Positions 24,511 through 36,900 of a stretch of 64,000 nucleotides of DNA are shown piece after piece. Under the pieces are notes generated by a model. That model ran no database searches. It was not told the origin of the DNA and worked only from the letters and a program-made list of their open reading frames with translations. Each line of letters begins with the position of its first letter. Within the stretch, counting starts at the first letter, position 1. This DNA is from Stercorarius parasiticus (lineage: Eukaryota > Chordata > Aves > Charadriiformes > Stercorariidae). The translations under genes were made by a program, and so were the position numbers. The stretch is from positions 310,001 to 374,000 of the forward strand of contig VWZL01002824.1 of the NCBI GenBank assembly GCA_013396915.1, given 5' to 3'.

Positions 24511-27500
24511 TTCAGTAAACCTTTGAACCTAGTCAATCAGGAAAAAAAAATTATAAAAATGAGGGAGAAAAAAAAACCCTAAAGAAAAGCAAAATAAAAG
24601 ATTGCCATATGTCAGAGTTTGGTCTTGTGGTATTAAAATAGCTTCAGTTTCAGAGTTCTGAATGACCTACTTGAGCTTACCAATATAAGAATGAATTGCT
24701 AAAATAATTATTTTGTTATAAGCAAGTCAGACTAGATGATGACAGCAGTGCCTTTAATCTTAGCAGAATGAATTAAGAAATATTAAGTATAAGATGATTA
24801 AAAAAAAAATCACAATTGTACTATAGATTTATCTGTCTTGTTGATTTTACTTGTCAAAAGATTTTTAAGAAATAGTGTTTTAAGGGTCGCTATGGCTGTA
24901 GGCTATAGAATGTCATCATAAGAAACCTAGAAATTTTCCTCATGGTGCTGTGTCAAATACCTGATACTGAGAAGTATCAAATATCCTCTTTTCTCTTTCC
25001 CTGAAATCCAGGTGTCATAATGGGAATTGCTCTTACCATTATGGTATCCTTCGGTATAGTTGTCAACGATTGTCTTTGCCTACATTAGATGCGGGCATAA
25101 GCGTATGAATAGATTTTATATAAACATATGAAATATTTAATAATAAAACAAGCTATAATTACAAGAATATATAGCAAAGTAATCTTATACTGAGTCAAAG
25201 TTCGAGCACTATAATTGAACAAGCTCACATTGATCAAATTTACATTTTGCCTGTCTTCCCAGAAGTTTGTTGCTGCTACCAGCTAAGTTGCATGCTTTTG
25301 TGACTGACGTTTATTGTAACTATATGGTCTGATCTGTCACTCTTAATGTAGCTGTTAGATATTGCGAGCATGAAAATTTGTAGGCAGAATAGTAGTACCC
25401 ATTATTAATCTCTAACTAAGCCTGACGTGGTACAGATGTGGTCATTCGCTACAAAAATATTCTGTCTTCCTGAAGCCAATAGTGAGATAATTATTTTGGG
25501 ATATAGAGACTTTTCTTGCCAAACAATTCTGAGGAATGAAAGTCAAACAGAGAACGCTAAATATTTTACTAATGTAGGGACACTAACATTGGATTTATTA
25601 TAAAAAGAAGCTAGACTGAATGGGAAATTAGTGTATAGGAAGGCTGTCTCTTTTACCGGGGATATACATGTCCTGGGTGTAGCACAGAGCAATGCCTTTT
25701 GAGCTTTTCATCTGCACTGAAGTCTCACAGCACTGAGACAAATAGCACATTAACCAATGCCAGGGAACCACTCGTGCTCAACTGAGCTGGAGATGAAGGT
25801 GATCTTCATAGATGGTAATATTATTATTAGGACTTAAAGCACCCTGACTAAGATCTCTGCTTTTAAAAAGATTAGTGGAAAGGGTAAAAGAGAAGATAAG
25901 AATAGGACCAGGAGAAACGGAGTACGAGATTAAATAAAAATTAAGATGGAAAGAGCAGGGTTAGAAAATTTAGGTTGGTACCACAGCAGAGATGGCTTGG
26001 GAAGATGTAAATACAGGACATCCGTGACTGAGTGATGGGATGCTGATACAAACACAGTGAGAAGGGAAGGTACCAGAGAGCTCCTGAAAAAGGAGGAAAA
26101 ATATATTGCTCTGAATCTGCTTGCACCACAGGCATGTGGCGTTACGTGAGCGGGCTGGCTAGGCCTGGCCTAGGACACTGCTGGAAACCTGTGTTGAGAC
26201 ATTTGGTTTGTATTCCTCATCCCTAGAATGAGTGGTGAATGGTCATGGGCTCCGCACAGTGGAGGAGGAGGAGGAAGTAATCCACATGACTTCAAAACAA
26301 TACACTTCTGATGTGCTTTGCAGGGCGCTGAAGGGGGGCGGGTCTGGCCAAGGAGTGGATGGTCCGTGTTGCATTGGAAAAAATGATTTAGGATTGTCTT
26401 GGGGGAAAAAATAATGGAGTTAAAAACTGTAATCCCACTGCAGGGCAATCTTTACACCGTTATTTGCTTCATTGCAAAACATTTCCTTTGCAAAACTAGA
26501 CCAGAAGTATAATAACATGTAACTCAGTCCTCCCTCAGTCCCTGATACAAGCTTGGTAGTTTGCTGAGGGTTTGTTGATTCCTGCCTGTCTTCTCTCTAA
26601 AGTCAGTGCTTTTTACCAGGTGCTGGTATGTTTTTGGCAAAGGGAAAAATATAGGGACCCCTGAGAAGTCAAATGGGTCATTTTTACCGCAGAAGAAAAT
26701 GACAAGGTAAAGAGCACCAGAAATCTCTTCACCTTTCCAGCAAAAATAAAGTAACAGGATGGGAGACACAAACATTGCCGAGCTTGTGAGACACGTTATC
26801 CCCATTATGCCTACCCTTAAAGAGATGAAATCACCCTTAAAGATTTGAAATTCAACAGACTGTAGTAAAACTGGAGTATAACCGGCACCAGAAAAAATGA
26901 TCATAAAGCAAAAAGTCAGTGCATTCTTAAACAGCAGGTGGATCCTGCTGAAGTCATAACGATCCTAGGCTGACCTAAAGAAATCCAGTGCTGACCCTTC
27001 TGTGTTCAAATGTTCAACTTGATATAGGCAGGGCTCTTCTTTCCCTTCCCTAATCCTTTTCTGTTTTTTTGCCTTGTTATACTTTGCAGCTAAGGAGCCA
27101 TTCAAGGTGCTCCTCACTGACAGCTTGGTGATTGTAGAACAGGTTTGTGACTAAGGGGCATGATTTCATCCTTTGTTGGGGCAAGAAAATGCAGAAATTC
27201 AGAAGTAGGAAATGGGCAGCGGTTGTGAATATGAATTACAACAGAAATACCAGTTTGTTTTTCATCTGTTCAGACCTTTCTTAAAATGGCAGTCTTTCAC
27301 AGCAGTTGTTCTTTGGAGTTTAAAAAAGGAGGTTTCCATCTGAGGCAGTTAAAAACCAGTATAGTATCTTTTCTTTTTTTCTTCCCCCCCCTTTTCTGTT
27401 TTTTGAGTTCTGGCTATTGAACTGTAACACTGGCCACATGTGCACTAAAACTATAAAGTCCTTATGAATCTTTAATGAGGAAATGTTCATGTGCGTACAA

Positions 27501-29230
27501 AGTAGATGGTTTTAACAGAGGCACCTCAGTCACTTTTAATTTTGTTTTCCTCACCATCCCCCAAATACCTCAAGGGCTCCATTCTGCATTCTTTACACAT
27601 TTTGCTTGCTCGGGAAAGACTCTCATTCACATTAATTGAAACACATCACCCCCTTCCTCCTGAAAAAAGCCCCACATAACAATCCCAAAACTCAATTTTA
27701 AAACTCATTTTGATCTCAGAAAAGCATATAGAGTTTGTTTCTTGATTATTGTCTGAAGCTTTTGGTATGGGTTGAGGAACAGCTCAAAGAGAATTATTGT
27801 AACTGCATAGAAAATAACATTTCAGAATTGATCAGGCGCTGTGTTGTGGTGGAGCTAGTTAGTAATGTTATAATGTTTCATTATAGTTGCTACTGTAATT
27901 AGGAAGCGGGGAGAAGTGTGCCCAGTCTCAGAGTAGGCAAAAGCAACGAGTCCGGTCACATCCCGAGTGGCCAGCAAAATGGCAGAGATGAGGATGCTTC
28001 CTGTTGACTCCTCATAGGACGACAGGTAACAGCCTCCTTGTTTGGATTCAGTATTGGAAATAATAAAGGTCCATGCCATTAAAAATAGTGTACAAGTAAA
28101 AAGCTAACCTTGCAGGAAAAATCTCAAAACTTACTAAAGATGTGAGACTAATATAATGTTGGTGAAAGGGTTATCTTGCTTGGTTTTGGAACTAACTACA
28201 TGGTGAATGCAATCAACCACCATAGGACTGTATGAAATCCCAGCCTTTTTGTTAATTTGCTTTGCTCAGGAAGGTTGTCCTTGCTTCATTGTCTACATTT
28301 CAAGAACTCATTGACCTTAAGATATGTTTCTATTTTTAAAGAAAGGAAACTGAATAGAGAAATTAATACACTTTGAAATGGAACAAGAAACATTTTTTTG
28401 TTTGTGGGTTTTTTTGTCCTAAATAAAGCTTCCCAGTAATAAACATAATAGTATTTGTGAAGATGGATATATAATACAATGAAATGTAAAAAAAAAACCT
28501 TTAAGCTAAGTTTTACCTCTGGAGAGGACCAGAAATAGTTGTTTCTCAAATGCCAAGCTGTTTGTCAAAATATTACTGTGAAGTATTCCCAGTGTCTGAA
28601 AATGAGCCATGACTTGCTCCTCTATCACTGTTCTTAAAATCAGATTCTGAAATCTGTTTGAGGTCATAGCTGTATACAGTTTCAGACTTGGTGTGAGAAT
28701 TAAATATTCTGAGCAATACAGTTTATAAACATGCTGTTTTGGAGTTCTCCCATTTCTGTTGCAGCAGATATCTATTATATGATAACAGGAGGGAAGCAGG
28801 TTAGTTTTTGTTTGTTGTGACTATGGGATGAGGTGATCTGCAGCCTGACCCACCTGCAGTTACCCACCTCAGAAAACAGGACACCAGGGAAGATTTGTCT
28901 GTGGGCAGTAAATTGAATAGAGAATAGAACAGAATAGAGAATTCTCTTTGCTTTAAAAAGGTGAGCATTAGCAACAACCTTTGTTACTTTACTTACATGC
29001 TTGCCTCTGATCAAATTATATTCTTTTTGGTAGCCTGCAAATGCTTCTTCGATTAACACTTACTTAGAATTCAGGACACATGGAGGCTGGAGGTGGGATG
29101 GGATTGTGCATCTTTGTGGATTCAAGGTTAGGTGTCATCCAAAAATAACTTGTGGGAGGTTACCCTGCATTTGTACTGATCTTCCAGGGACTATTTCAGC
29201 TCTTGCAGCAATCTGAAAGCCAGGAAATGT
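24511..29230 (+). other. Intron, segment between the LTR and the second CR1
   Basis: This is AT-rich intronic DNA with A-rich patches just after the LTR (24540-24600). It contains an interrupted palindrome CTAGGCC-T-GGCCTAG at 26159-26173 and a (GGA)5 tract at 26261-26275. A 126-codon minus-strand frame at 26524-26904 has no recognisable domain. Nothing else supportable was seen. Confidence 0.65.
26159..26173. repeat. Interrupted palindrome CTAGGCC-T-GGCCTAG
   Basis: Two perfect 7-base arms surround a single central T. It may be chance; no flanking element explains it. Confidence 0.8.
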
Positions 29231-29610
29231 AGAATCATAGAATAGTTTGGGTTGGGAGGCACCTTTAAAGGTCATCTAGTCCAACACCACCTGCAATGAG
29301 CAGGGACATCTTCAACTAGATCAGGTTGCTCAGAGCCCCGTCTAACCGGACCTTGAATGTTTCCAGGGATGGGCATCTACCACCTCTCTGGGCAACCTGT
29401 TCCAGTGTTTTAACACCCTCATTGTAAAAAATGTCTTCCTTATGTCTAGTCTGAATCTACCCTCTCTTAGTTTAAAACCAATACGCCCTGTCCTATTGCA
29501 ACAAGGCCTGCTAAAAAGTCTGTCCCCATCTTTATTATAAGCATCCTTTAAGTACTGCAAGGCTGCAATAAGGGCTCTTTGGAGCTCTCTCTTCTCCAGG
29601 CTGAACAAAT
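29231..29610 (-). mobile_element. CR1 LINE, 5'-truncated (- strand)
   Basis: Read on the minus strand, the copy ends at 29231 in the CR1 3' tail (CTATTCTATGATTCT), preceded by the conserved TTGGACTAGATGACC block. It carries the last part of ORF2. The minus frame 29608-29342 reads with CR1 C-terminal residues such as FTMRVLKHWNRLPREVVDA. Its 3' section, with AGATGTCCCTGCTCATTGCA, is close to that of the first CR1 copy at 10892, so both probably belong to one subfamily. It lies opposite to the host gene. The reading frame runs off the end of the CR1 C-terminus without the usual final stop in register, so it is inactive. Confidence 0.95.
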
Positions 29611-32497
29611 AGAGAGATATGAAACTTTATTTGCTCCCGAGGTTCCACTTAACTGCATCTTTGGACCGTCCTTTTCCCAAGTCTTGTCATGTATGGTACC
29701 ACAGTGCGCAAACATGAGAGAATTTCATTTGTTTAAAAGTTTGTTTTGCTGAAATTTATATAAAACTGGAAGTGATAAGGCTTGGATTGGCTATGACTTA
29801 AAGAAATCAGTGTTTTGCATGAAGTTCCAGGATTTAAGCTTTATCTGTAAAAAGTGGATAAACACATGGAGCTCAGCATGTCACAACACTGACCATAGCT
29901 AAACAGCATGACACCACATAGTAATGTATTATGCCAGCTGGAACTGCTGGCAGACAACTTAATTCAGCCATCAAATTGTAACTGAGGTTAATAGTGGCAA
30001 CAGCACCAGGCGGTGCAGCTGCTGCTGTCCGTGGAAATTTGTCATATGTCAGTAGGTTGCCTCTTAAATGTTTCGAAATGCCAAAGAGTTTGGTGTGTGA
30101 CAAACCCTCCTGGGTGTGCGTTGTGCCAGGTTGTATGCAGTTTTTTACTCGATATTGAAATATAACCCAGATTTTCAGGGTTTCAGGGAAGGCTTAGTAT
30201 TCTAAATGTTCCAAGAGAAAGGAGTGAGAACGTTTCTTTTTTTGCAAAACTTCTTCATTTTCTGTTGCTTAGTGCATACTTGGCCACCCAGAAGATAAAG
30301 CCAATACTGTATAAGTAATAAAAGTAGCTTCACTTACTGGTTTGAGGGTTTTTCAATGAAATATTTATTTTTGTTGCTATGTTAGACAGAAGGTTTTTGC
30401 ACACAGTGTGTTCTTTTTTTCTCACATCATCAAATGTTTAATGTACGAGCTGTCTGCAATAAGGATATAAAGCTTGTGAAATCCTTCGTTACAGTGTGCT
30501 ACAGTTGTAATTCTAAATATTTTCAGCTCAGTGGGTGGCTTTAACTGATTTTTTTTTTTTTTGTTAGTTATGAGCCACACAGCCATGTTGGTATTAATTG
30601 GTATGATATTGAGCACTTTTGTGTCTTTGCAAAAAGGTATTTAGAGAGTTAACTGACCTAAATAGTTTCTCATCTGTGTATATTTTCATATTACAATGCA
30701 GTTATATAAGATGGAAATTTAAAATAAGACCCTGTCTTAAAAACTAATTATCTCTAGATTTAGGGTTTTTTTTAAAGTGTAGCTGTGGTGCTCTGAATTC
30801 AAGGAAATAAAATCAGGAATTTGTGAATTAAAATGCACCACTGTAGCAGGAAGTTACATGTTTTCCATTCAGGCAGCTGTTTAACTGTTCAAAACATTGT
30901 AAGCAAATGTGTTTTTAAAACTTTATTCCATAAATTGTGATTGTATGAACACTAAGAATGCCTGGCTACAGCTTTCAGTTACACATGTATTACAGTAATA
31001 TGCATGATACTATTAACAGAATGCATTATGTAAATAATATATAATGTAATATATATAATGCAACATGTTAGTGTTATATAACAATGTCTATAGGTACCTA
31101 TGAGACTCTGGTTTTATAGATAAAATACACCTGCCTACCATTTCCCTTTCCCTGGTTTCCCAACAGAAGCTATATTTCCATTGACAAAGACTGCTGTTCG
31201 TTATTTAGCTTGCAAATACAATTCCCAGAAGTACATACACTGGAAATGGTATTATTGTTGGGCTAACTTTTCTTTTTTTTTTTTTTTGGTTGAGCATTTT
31301 CTCACAAGGAAACTCACCAACCATAATGCAATAAACTCCCTTTATTTGCACTAATAGGCTAATTTATAGCAGACGTCAGGGAAGATGTCCACTTGTAAGC
31401 AAAACCAACCTCCTGCAAAATATTCTGAATGACTGAAGCAGCTGTTGTACCGCTCGGGCAAGAATGCATTGTCTAAGTGAGGAATTTTAAATTCGTCCTA
31501 GCTAGCTATATATACAGACTCGCAAAAGTATGTAGCTGGGGAAGTACATGGGAACACAGAGCGTGGAAAAGTGTGAGAGTGTGAGTACCTTCTTTGTGCT
31601 CCCACCCACCCGCTCATACCCCTCAGTGAACTCACCCAGGGGAGAAGTGACTGATTACCAAAAAAAAAAAAAGGGCTTTTTTTTCCCCCATTTTGGAAAA
31701 TGGGGAAAATCTGCTGGTGTTACTTTACATATTGTTGAAGTTACCGCTTTGGATAGATTTTGTACTGCAGGATCTTTTGCCCAGTATTCTGTTGTTTTAC
31801 TGATTAAATTGAATTTGGAAGTAATGGAAAGCAGAATCTTTCCTAAATTAGGAAAGAAAAAGAAGGAAAAAGTCTCTAGGCAGAACCTCAGACCTGAACA
31901 AGTGTGCGCCTGTTTCCCTGTACTCGTTAGCAGGGTGATGAATGTAATGCAGATTCAGTTTTAGTTAAAGTTGCTGAAAGATTCTTCTACTCCAGCCATA
32001 CTCAAACCACAGGAAAGCATTATTCACTCAAGCACTGTATATCATCTCTTCTTTTGCCGATTATGTTTTGGTTATAGCCAACTTTCCTAGAATCATGTAT
32101 TCCAAATCAGATTTATAGTTGCCATGTTAACAAATAAAAAATTATCCTCTGCCTTTCATCTGTAAGGCCTTTAAACAGAAATGAACCTCTACTCTTAATA
32201 AGGACTGCTCTAGCCATTTTCTTTTATATTACTGCTAAATATATGTACTCCTTATTAATTCCCTTGGGGAACGTTCTTCTGTTGATGCGCTGCAGAACAT
32301 TGTGGAATTCACATTAATTTTCATTGGTATTAATGATGTCAATCTCAAAGAATACTTCCAACATATAATTGGAAAGTTTATTGAGATGGTTTTGGTTATA
32401 TAAGTTAATATATCATTAATGGTATTTTATGTAGGAAAACAGATTGAATTTTATGCTCATTTCCTCAATTTATGAAATCTGTCATGTTACCTTGCTA

Positions 32498-32520
32498 GTG
32501 GGGGGAGGGGAACCCCCCAC
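32498..32520. repeat. G/C hairpin with perfect 8-bp stem
   Basis: The arms GTGGGGGG and CCCCCCAC enclose the 7-base loop AGGGGAA. The left arm and loop also form G-runs, so other structures are conceivable. It stands out in AT-rich surroundings. Confidence 0.85.
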
Positions 32521-33974
32521 CTTCTATTCCCTAAAGAAATAACTCTCTTTCTGTGTTGATGTACTTCTGTCCCTTGAGGAAACTGTCTCTAAGAAAAAAA
32601 AAAGTCATTTCAGGGAAAATGATTAGTGTTTTTCAAGAGCCTACATGGAAAAAAAAGGCACTAAGTATTGCTTTAAGGCAGGTTCCCCGCTCCTATAATC
32701 AGTGTGACAGTGTAGCAATCACACTGTTCACTGGACTGGGGTCTTATGTATAATGGAAAGTGTTGCTTTTAACATAAAAGATATATTCGGCTTCCTGGAT
32801 TTCCAGAAAGTACTACTTCAAATGAATACTATGAATGTTTAAGTAAATGAGAAAATAGTCGTTTCTGTCTTTTAGCCTTTCCATTTTAACAATTTTTTGT
32901 GAGATTTTTGTCAATTAAGCTTCTTTTTTTTTTTAATTTAATTTTTTTTTTTAAGCTTCTTTGGGACTCCTGTAGAATATTTTGCTGATCCCTGAAAATG
33001 CTCCTGCCTTTAAATATGGACAGCTTTTGTTTATCCATGAGAAAATAATCTGAGTTGCAGATTCTTTCTGCAATACGTATTAGTTCGAGCAGAGCGCTGT
33101 ACATATGTCGCTGTATGGCTTTGACAGCCATGAATTCAGAAGCAGCGTCACAGGTTTGTGTGGCACAAAGCTGGAGCTCAAAATGTGTGCTAGATCTCTG
33201 CTGAACCTGGGAGCGCTCAGAAATGTGATTCAGAGGTAATAAATTTTCAGGTGAGCAACAGCAAAGTAAATACACATAGGGATGAGTACAGGACTGTCTG
33301 TAGGCTCCTCAGTCTTTCTGAAAAGCAGAGTCCTGGGAAGGACATTGCAAAGACATCTGAGCAGTAAAGACTTCTAACTTGATGGAATTGGATTTCTCTT
33401 TATTAACTACACATTATCTCACTTATTAACTACACTTTCCTGTCGCGTAAGCTCTGCAGTCCCCTTTGCCCTGGATTAGAGGCTGTATTGAATTTGATGA
33501 GCCATGGTGGTCAGATGGATATTTACAGGAAAGGGGATGGGATGTGGGAACCTGTTCGAGCTCATCTTTTCTTAGAGATGATGTTGGTTGACAGCAAGTC
33601 TTTCAGTTCTAATGAACGTTTGCCCAGGAAATCTCCTAGTGAGACCAAGCTTCAATTTACTTTTTAAAATATTTCACATTTTGCCTCTCTGTTTTTCATC
33701 TGGCATGGAATTTCTGGTGTTTTCTGAAAATTTGTATACGTTTTTTCCTATTTTACTGCCTGCAAGCTGACACACAGTTTAAGACTGGAAGTTTAAAAAT
33801 GCAGGAGTTTCATATATTTCTTTAAGTATTTCAGATGATTGATGGAAGATCATAGTTAGTCTTGAATGCTAGTGATGGTTTAACTATAGGTTTTTTCCTC
33901 AGTTGACCCAAATGGGGAAAAAAACAAGTAGGTTACTAGTTAAGGTACAGGTTTGTGGGCAGTTGTCTCTGTGG

Positions 33975-33990
33975 TGTGCATGCATGCACA
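33975..33990. repeat. Perfect 16-base palindrome TGTGCATGCATGCACA
   Basis: The sequence equals its own reverse complement and is of alternating purine-pyrimidine type. It may form a cruciform or Z-DNA, or be chance. Confidence 0.9.
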
Positions 33991-36900
33991 GTAGTAAAGC
34001 AGTGGAGATACATAGTTAACTACTCACTTAAAAAACTTGTTGGAACATGCTCTTGAAACCAATTAAGAAGATCGTTTTGAAAAAATAGAAGTAATTGCAT
34101 TTATATAAAGTTAGTCTTTTCAAACTCTAAAAGATGTAGCAGGGGAAGGCAATGCAATGGTTAGTTTATATATGCTGTTTTATGGTCATTATTGCTCTTA
34201 CAAGTTAAATCAATGTCAACATAAAAAACTGTAAGAAATTATTTGTGGCTTTTTTTTTTCCCAGTATGTAAAATTCAGTCAGTATTTTGTTTCATGCAGG
34301 TTGATTTGTTGCATAGTTTCACTGTATTTAGTATAGTTATATTCATTGTTATGTCAAAGATGCCACAGACATCATAACTAGGGGTTGGACAGCTGTATGG
34401 GAAACTTCAGAAGTGACCAAAGCCTCAGTGAGCAGTATGGGAAAGATCCACTACTACAGCCACATTGTATGTCTCTGTATTTTTTTATGGAAAACCTCAG
34501 GCAAAAATATGGATCCATGAACTAAATGGGGATGTGCTTTGGTTTTGATCTGTGTACGGGCAGTAAATCCAATGGGTCACGTTTCTGGGCATATGCTGAC
34601 CTCTGTGCAAGCCAAACACTGCTGGGTTCAGCGTATCCCTGACGTGTCGGATCTACGTGCACTCTCAGATGTCTGAAAATTTTGGACGGGAATATTGTGG
34701 ATAGTGACCCTGTCAGGTTAAAATAATTGGCGTGCTGCTTCTTCGCCTTCTGTCTTCCTCTTCTCTGTCATCTTTATGCAATTTTTAACCACCATTTCTC
34801 TTCCCTGAGTAGTCAATGAGAAATACATTTTGTAGAAGCAAACCTTAAATATGGTACTCAATGTGGCAATGCACCTCATGTATGCGCATCGAGGGCAGCT
34901 ATCATTGAACCTGCAACAGAGTTACACATTTATTCTGGAGCTATACTCTATTTACAATAGCTCGAAGAGTTTGAAACATTTTCTTTTTTTGCCATTCACT
35001 AACACTAATCTTACTGAGATGTTTTAGATGCCGGGTTTTCCATTGTGTCAAGAAAAAATTTAGGTTTTGGGGCAGGAAACTGTGTATACATGGAATGTTA
35101 AAGTAAAGAAGAAAAACTGTGTAGGAAATAATTCTTGATAGTATGTAATATGGAAAATATGACAAAAGTGCTGTTAGACTGATTTGTGTTTCCTGACCTT
35201 TATCACCTGATGTCAACTTTGTATCCCATTTCCTGGTAGTGACAGCTATAAATTCATTATGCTGTATGGCAATATAGAATATTTCAGGCTATTGAATTTT
35301 CATGTTTTGACTGTGGTTCAGACTTTTTGCATCTCGCTGATTTAACTCATTCACAGTTGACAACCAGATGCTACCTGGGAAATGCTTATTTACCTTCTCC
35401 TCCTAAACCTTCTTCTACTTTGAAAACACTTCCTTCACTTCCAGCCCACTCCTCTTTTTGAAATTTGGATTTAACTCCTTTCATTTTTCATGATGATTTT
35501 ATGCCTGCACATTTTCAGGCAAACTGAATGGCAGCTACTAGTTTCCCTATATGCAGCCTTCCAAATGAGATTGTTTTGTTTTCTGCCTCTGACCAAAGTG
35601 CACCTTTTTGGTCAGACAATATGAAGAAGTGCACACTCCAGCAGTTTATGCAACATGCTTTGTATTTGCTCCTTTTTAACAACTTGGTTAAATATTACTT
35701 TTTCCTCCACCATAGATTTTCATCCATACCACACATTTTAGACTTATGATTTAAATTTGCCTTTGGTATTCCTAAACTAAAAATTAATTGTATTTGAAAT
35801 TCGTTCCTTCTGTAAATACAGCAGAGATAAAAAAGGTCAAGATGAAGGGCAGTGTTGCTTCCTGCACTGAATGCCACAGATGTCTTGGCTTTGTCCAAGT
35901 CATGTTCAACCACAGCTGAACAGGAGTTAATGGAGAAACCTTTACCAGCGTTTTATTTTGATTAATAGTTATAGTAGAATCCTAAATGTGTCAGTTAACT
36001 CTCTGCACGGTGTCAGTGTTCAGAGGGCCAAAGAAATACTATCTTTCTACTGTCCAAAATGATAGAAACTTTTTAATGAGAGAATGACACATAAAAATCA
36101 TTCCGCTATTAAGATGTACACTAATATAGAAAATTCTCAAGTCCACCTAAAAGCAGAGAAACACCACGGGGTTAGAAAATAGCCGTAACATTTGCAAATG
36201 TCTGTGACAACAGTGGACATGACTTTAAATGTGCCGTATATCCACTCTTTCTTGCCTATTAAAAGTTTTGTATTTAACTTTGTACTGATGTAAATGTATT
36301 TATAAAAATTATTTAGCATCAATGCTTTATATTTCATTTATTCTTTGTTATTTGTGAACTTAATTCACAAATTAATATTTTGATACATGTGATTGGATCA
36401 TGTTAAAAAAAGAAAGAAAAGCCAAGCAACTTGGTTGCCTGTGACTAAAAGTAATGCCTAAAGGTAGCAATTCAATTGGAACTCAGCTAATGTGATTAAG
36501 GCATGAAAATACTTTCTCTCAAATTATCTTTTCTGCTAAGTAATAGGCATGGCCTGATTAAATAGAAAGAAGTAAGAACATCTGTACAAATTTCAGAAGT
36601 CTGCGGGGTGTAACCCTCTCTTTTATGTAAGCCTACAAAAATGCCTGGAACTACGATGCTTTGAATACTTCTGGTACGTTTTAGTAGCTTTACTGTGAAA
36701 GCATCAGCTAACTAGTCAATAGATGTGTGTCAAACACGCTGTGTAAATTTTCAGTTTTACATCATAGAATAGCCTGGTTGAGTCTTTGAAATGAAGTAAA
36801 ATTCAGAAGTTGTGCATATATAAAACTTCCCTATTTGTTTGATAATGTAGACTTTTGTTTTAGGCAGTTGGTTCTTGAAAGTGAGATACTGCACTCAGAG

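Noticed and set aside
24511..24600. Possible retroviral internal region next to the LTR
   Set aside because: The flanking DNA is A-rich and shows no gag, pol or env similarity, and no second LTR was seen, so the element is read as a solo LTR.
26524..26904. 126-codon minus-strand frame
   Set aside because: It is partly hydrophobic but has no recognisable family, no flanking splice sites and no supporting composition, so it is best explained as chance.
31548..31964. 138-codon + frame, the longest single open frame in the window
   Set aside because: It runs through an A-run and T-run near 31660-31690 and encodes lysine and phenylalanine tracts. It has no domain, no splice context and no codon pattern that would support a gene.
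32886..33275. 129-codon minus-strand frame
   Set aside because: Its C-terminal third is encoded by T-rich homopolymer DNA and gives a poly-lysine-like tail; the rest has no recognised domain.
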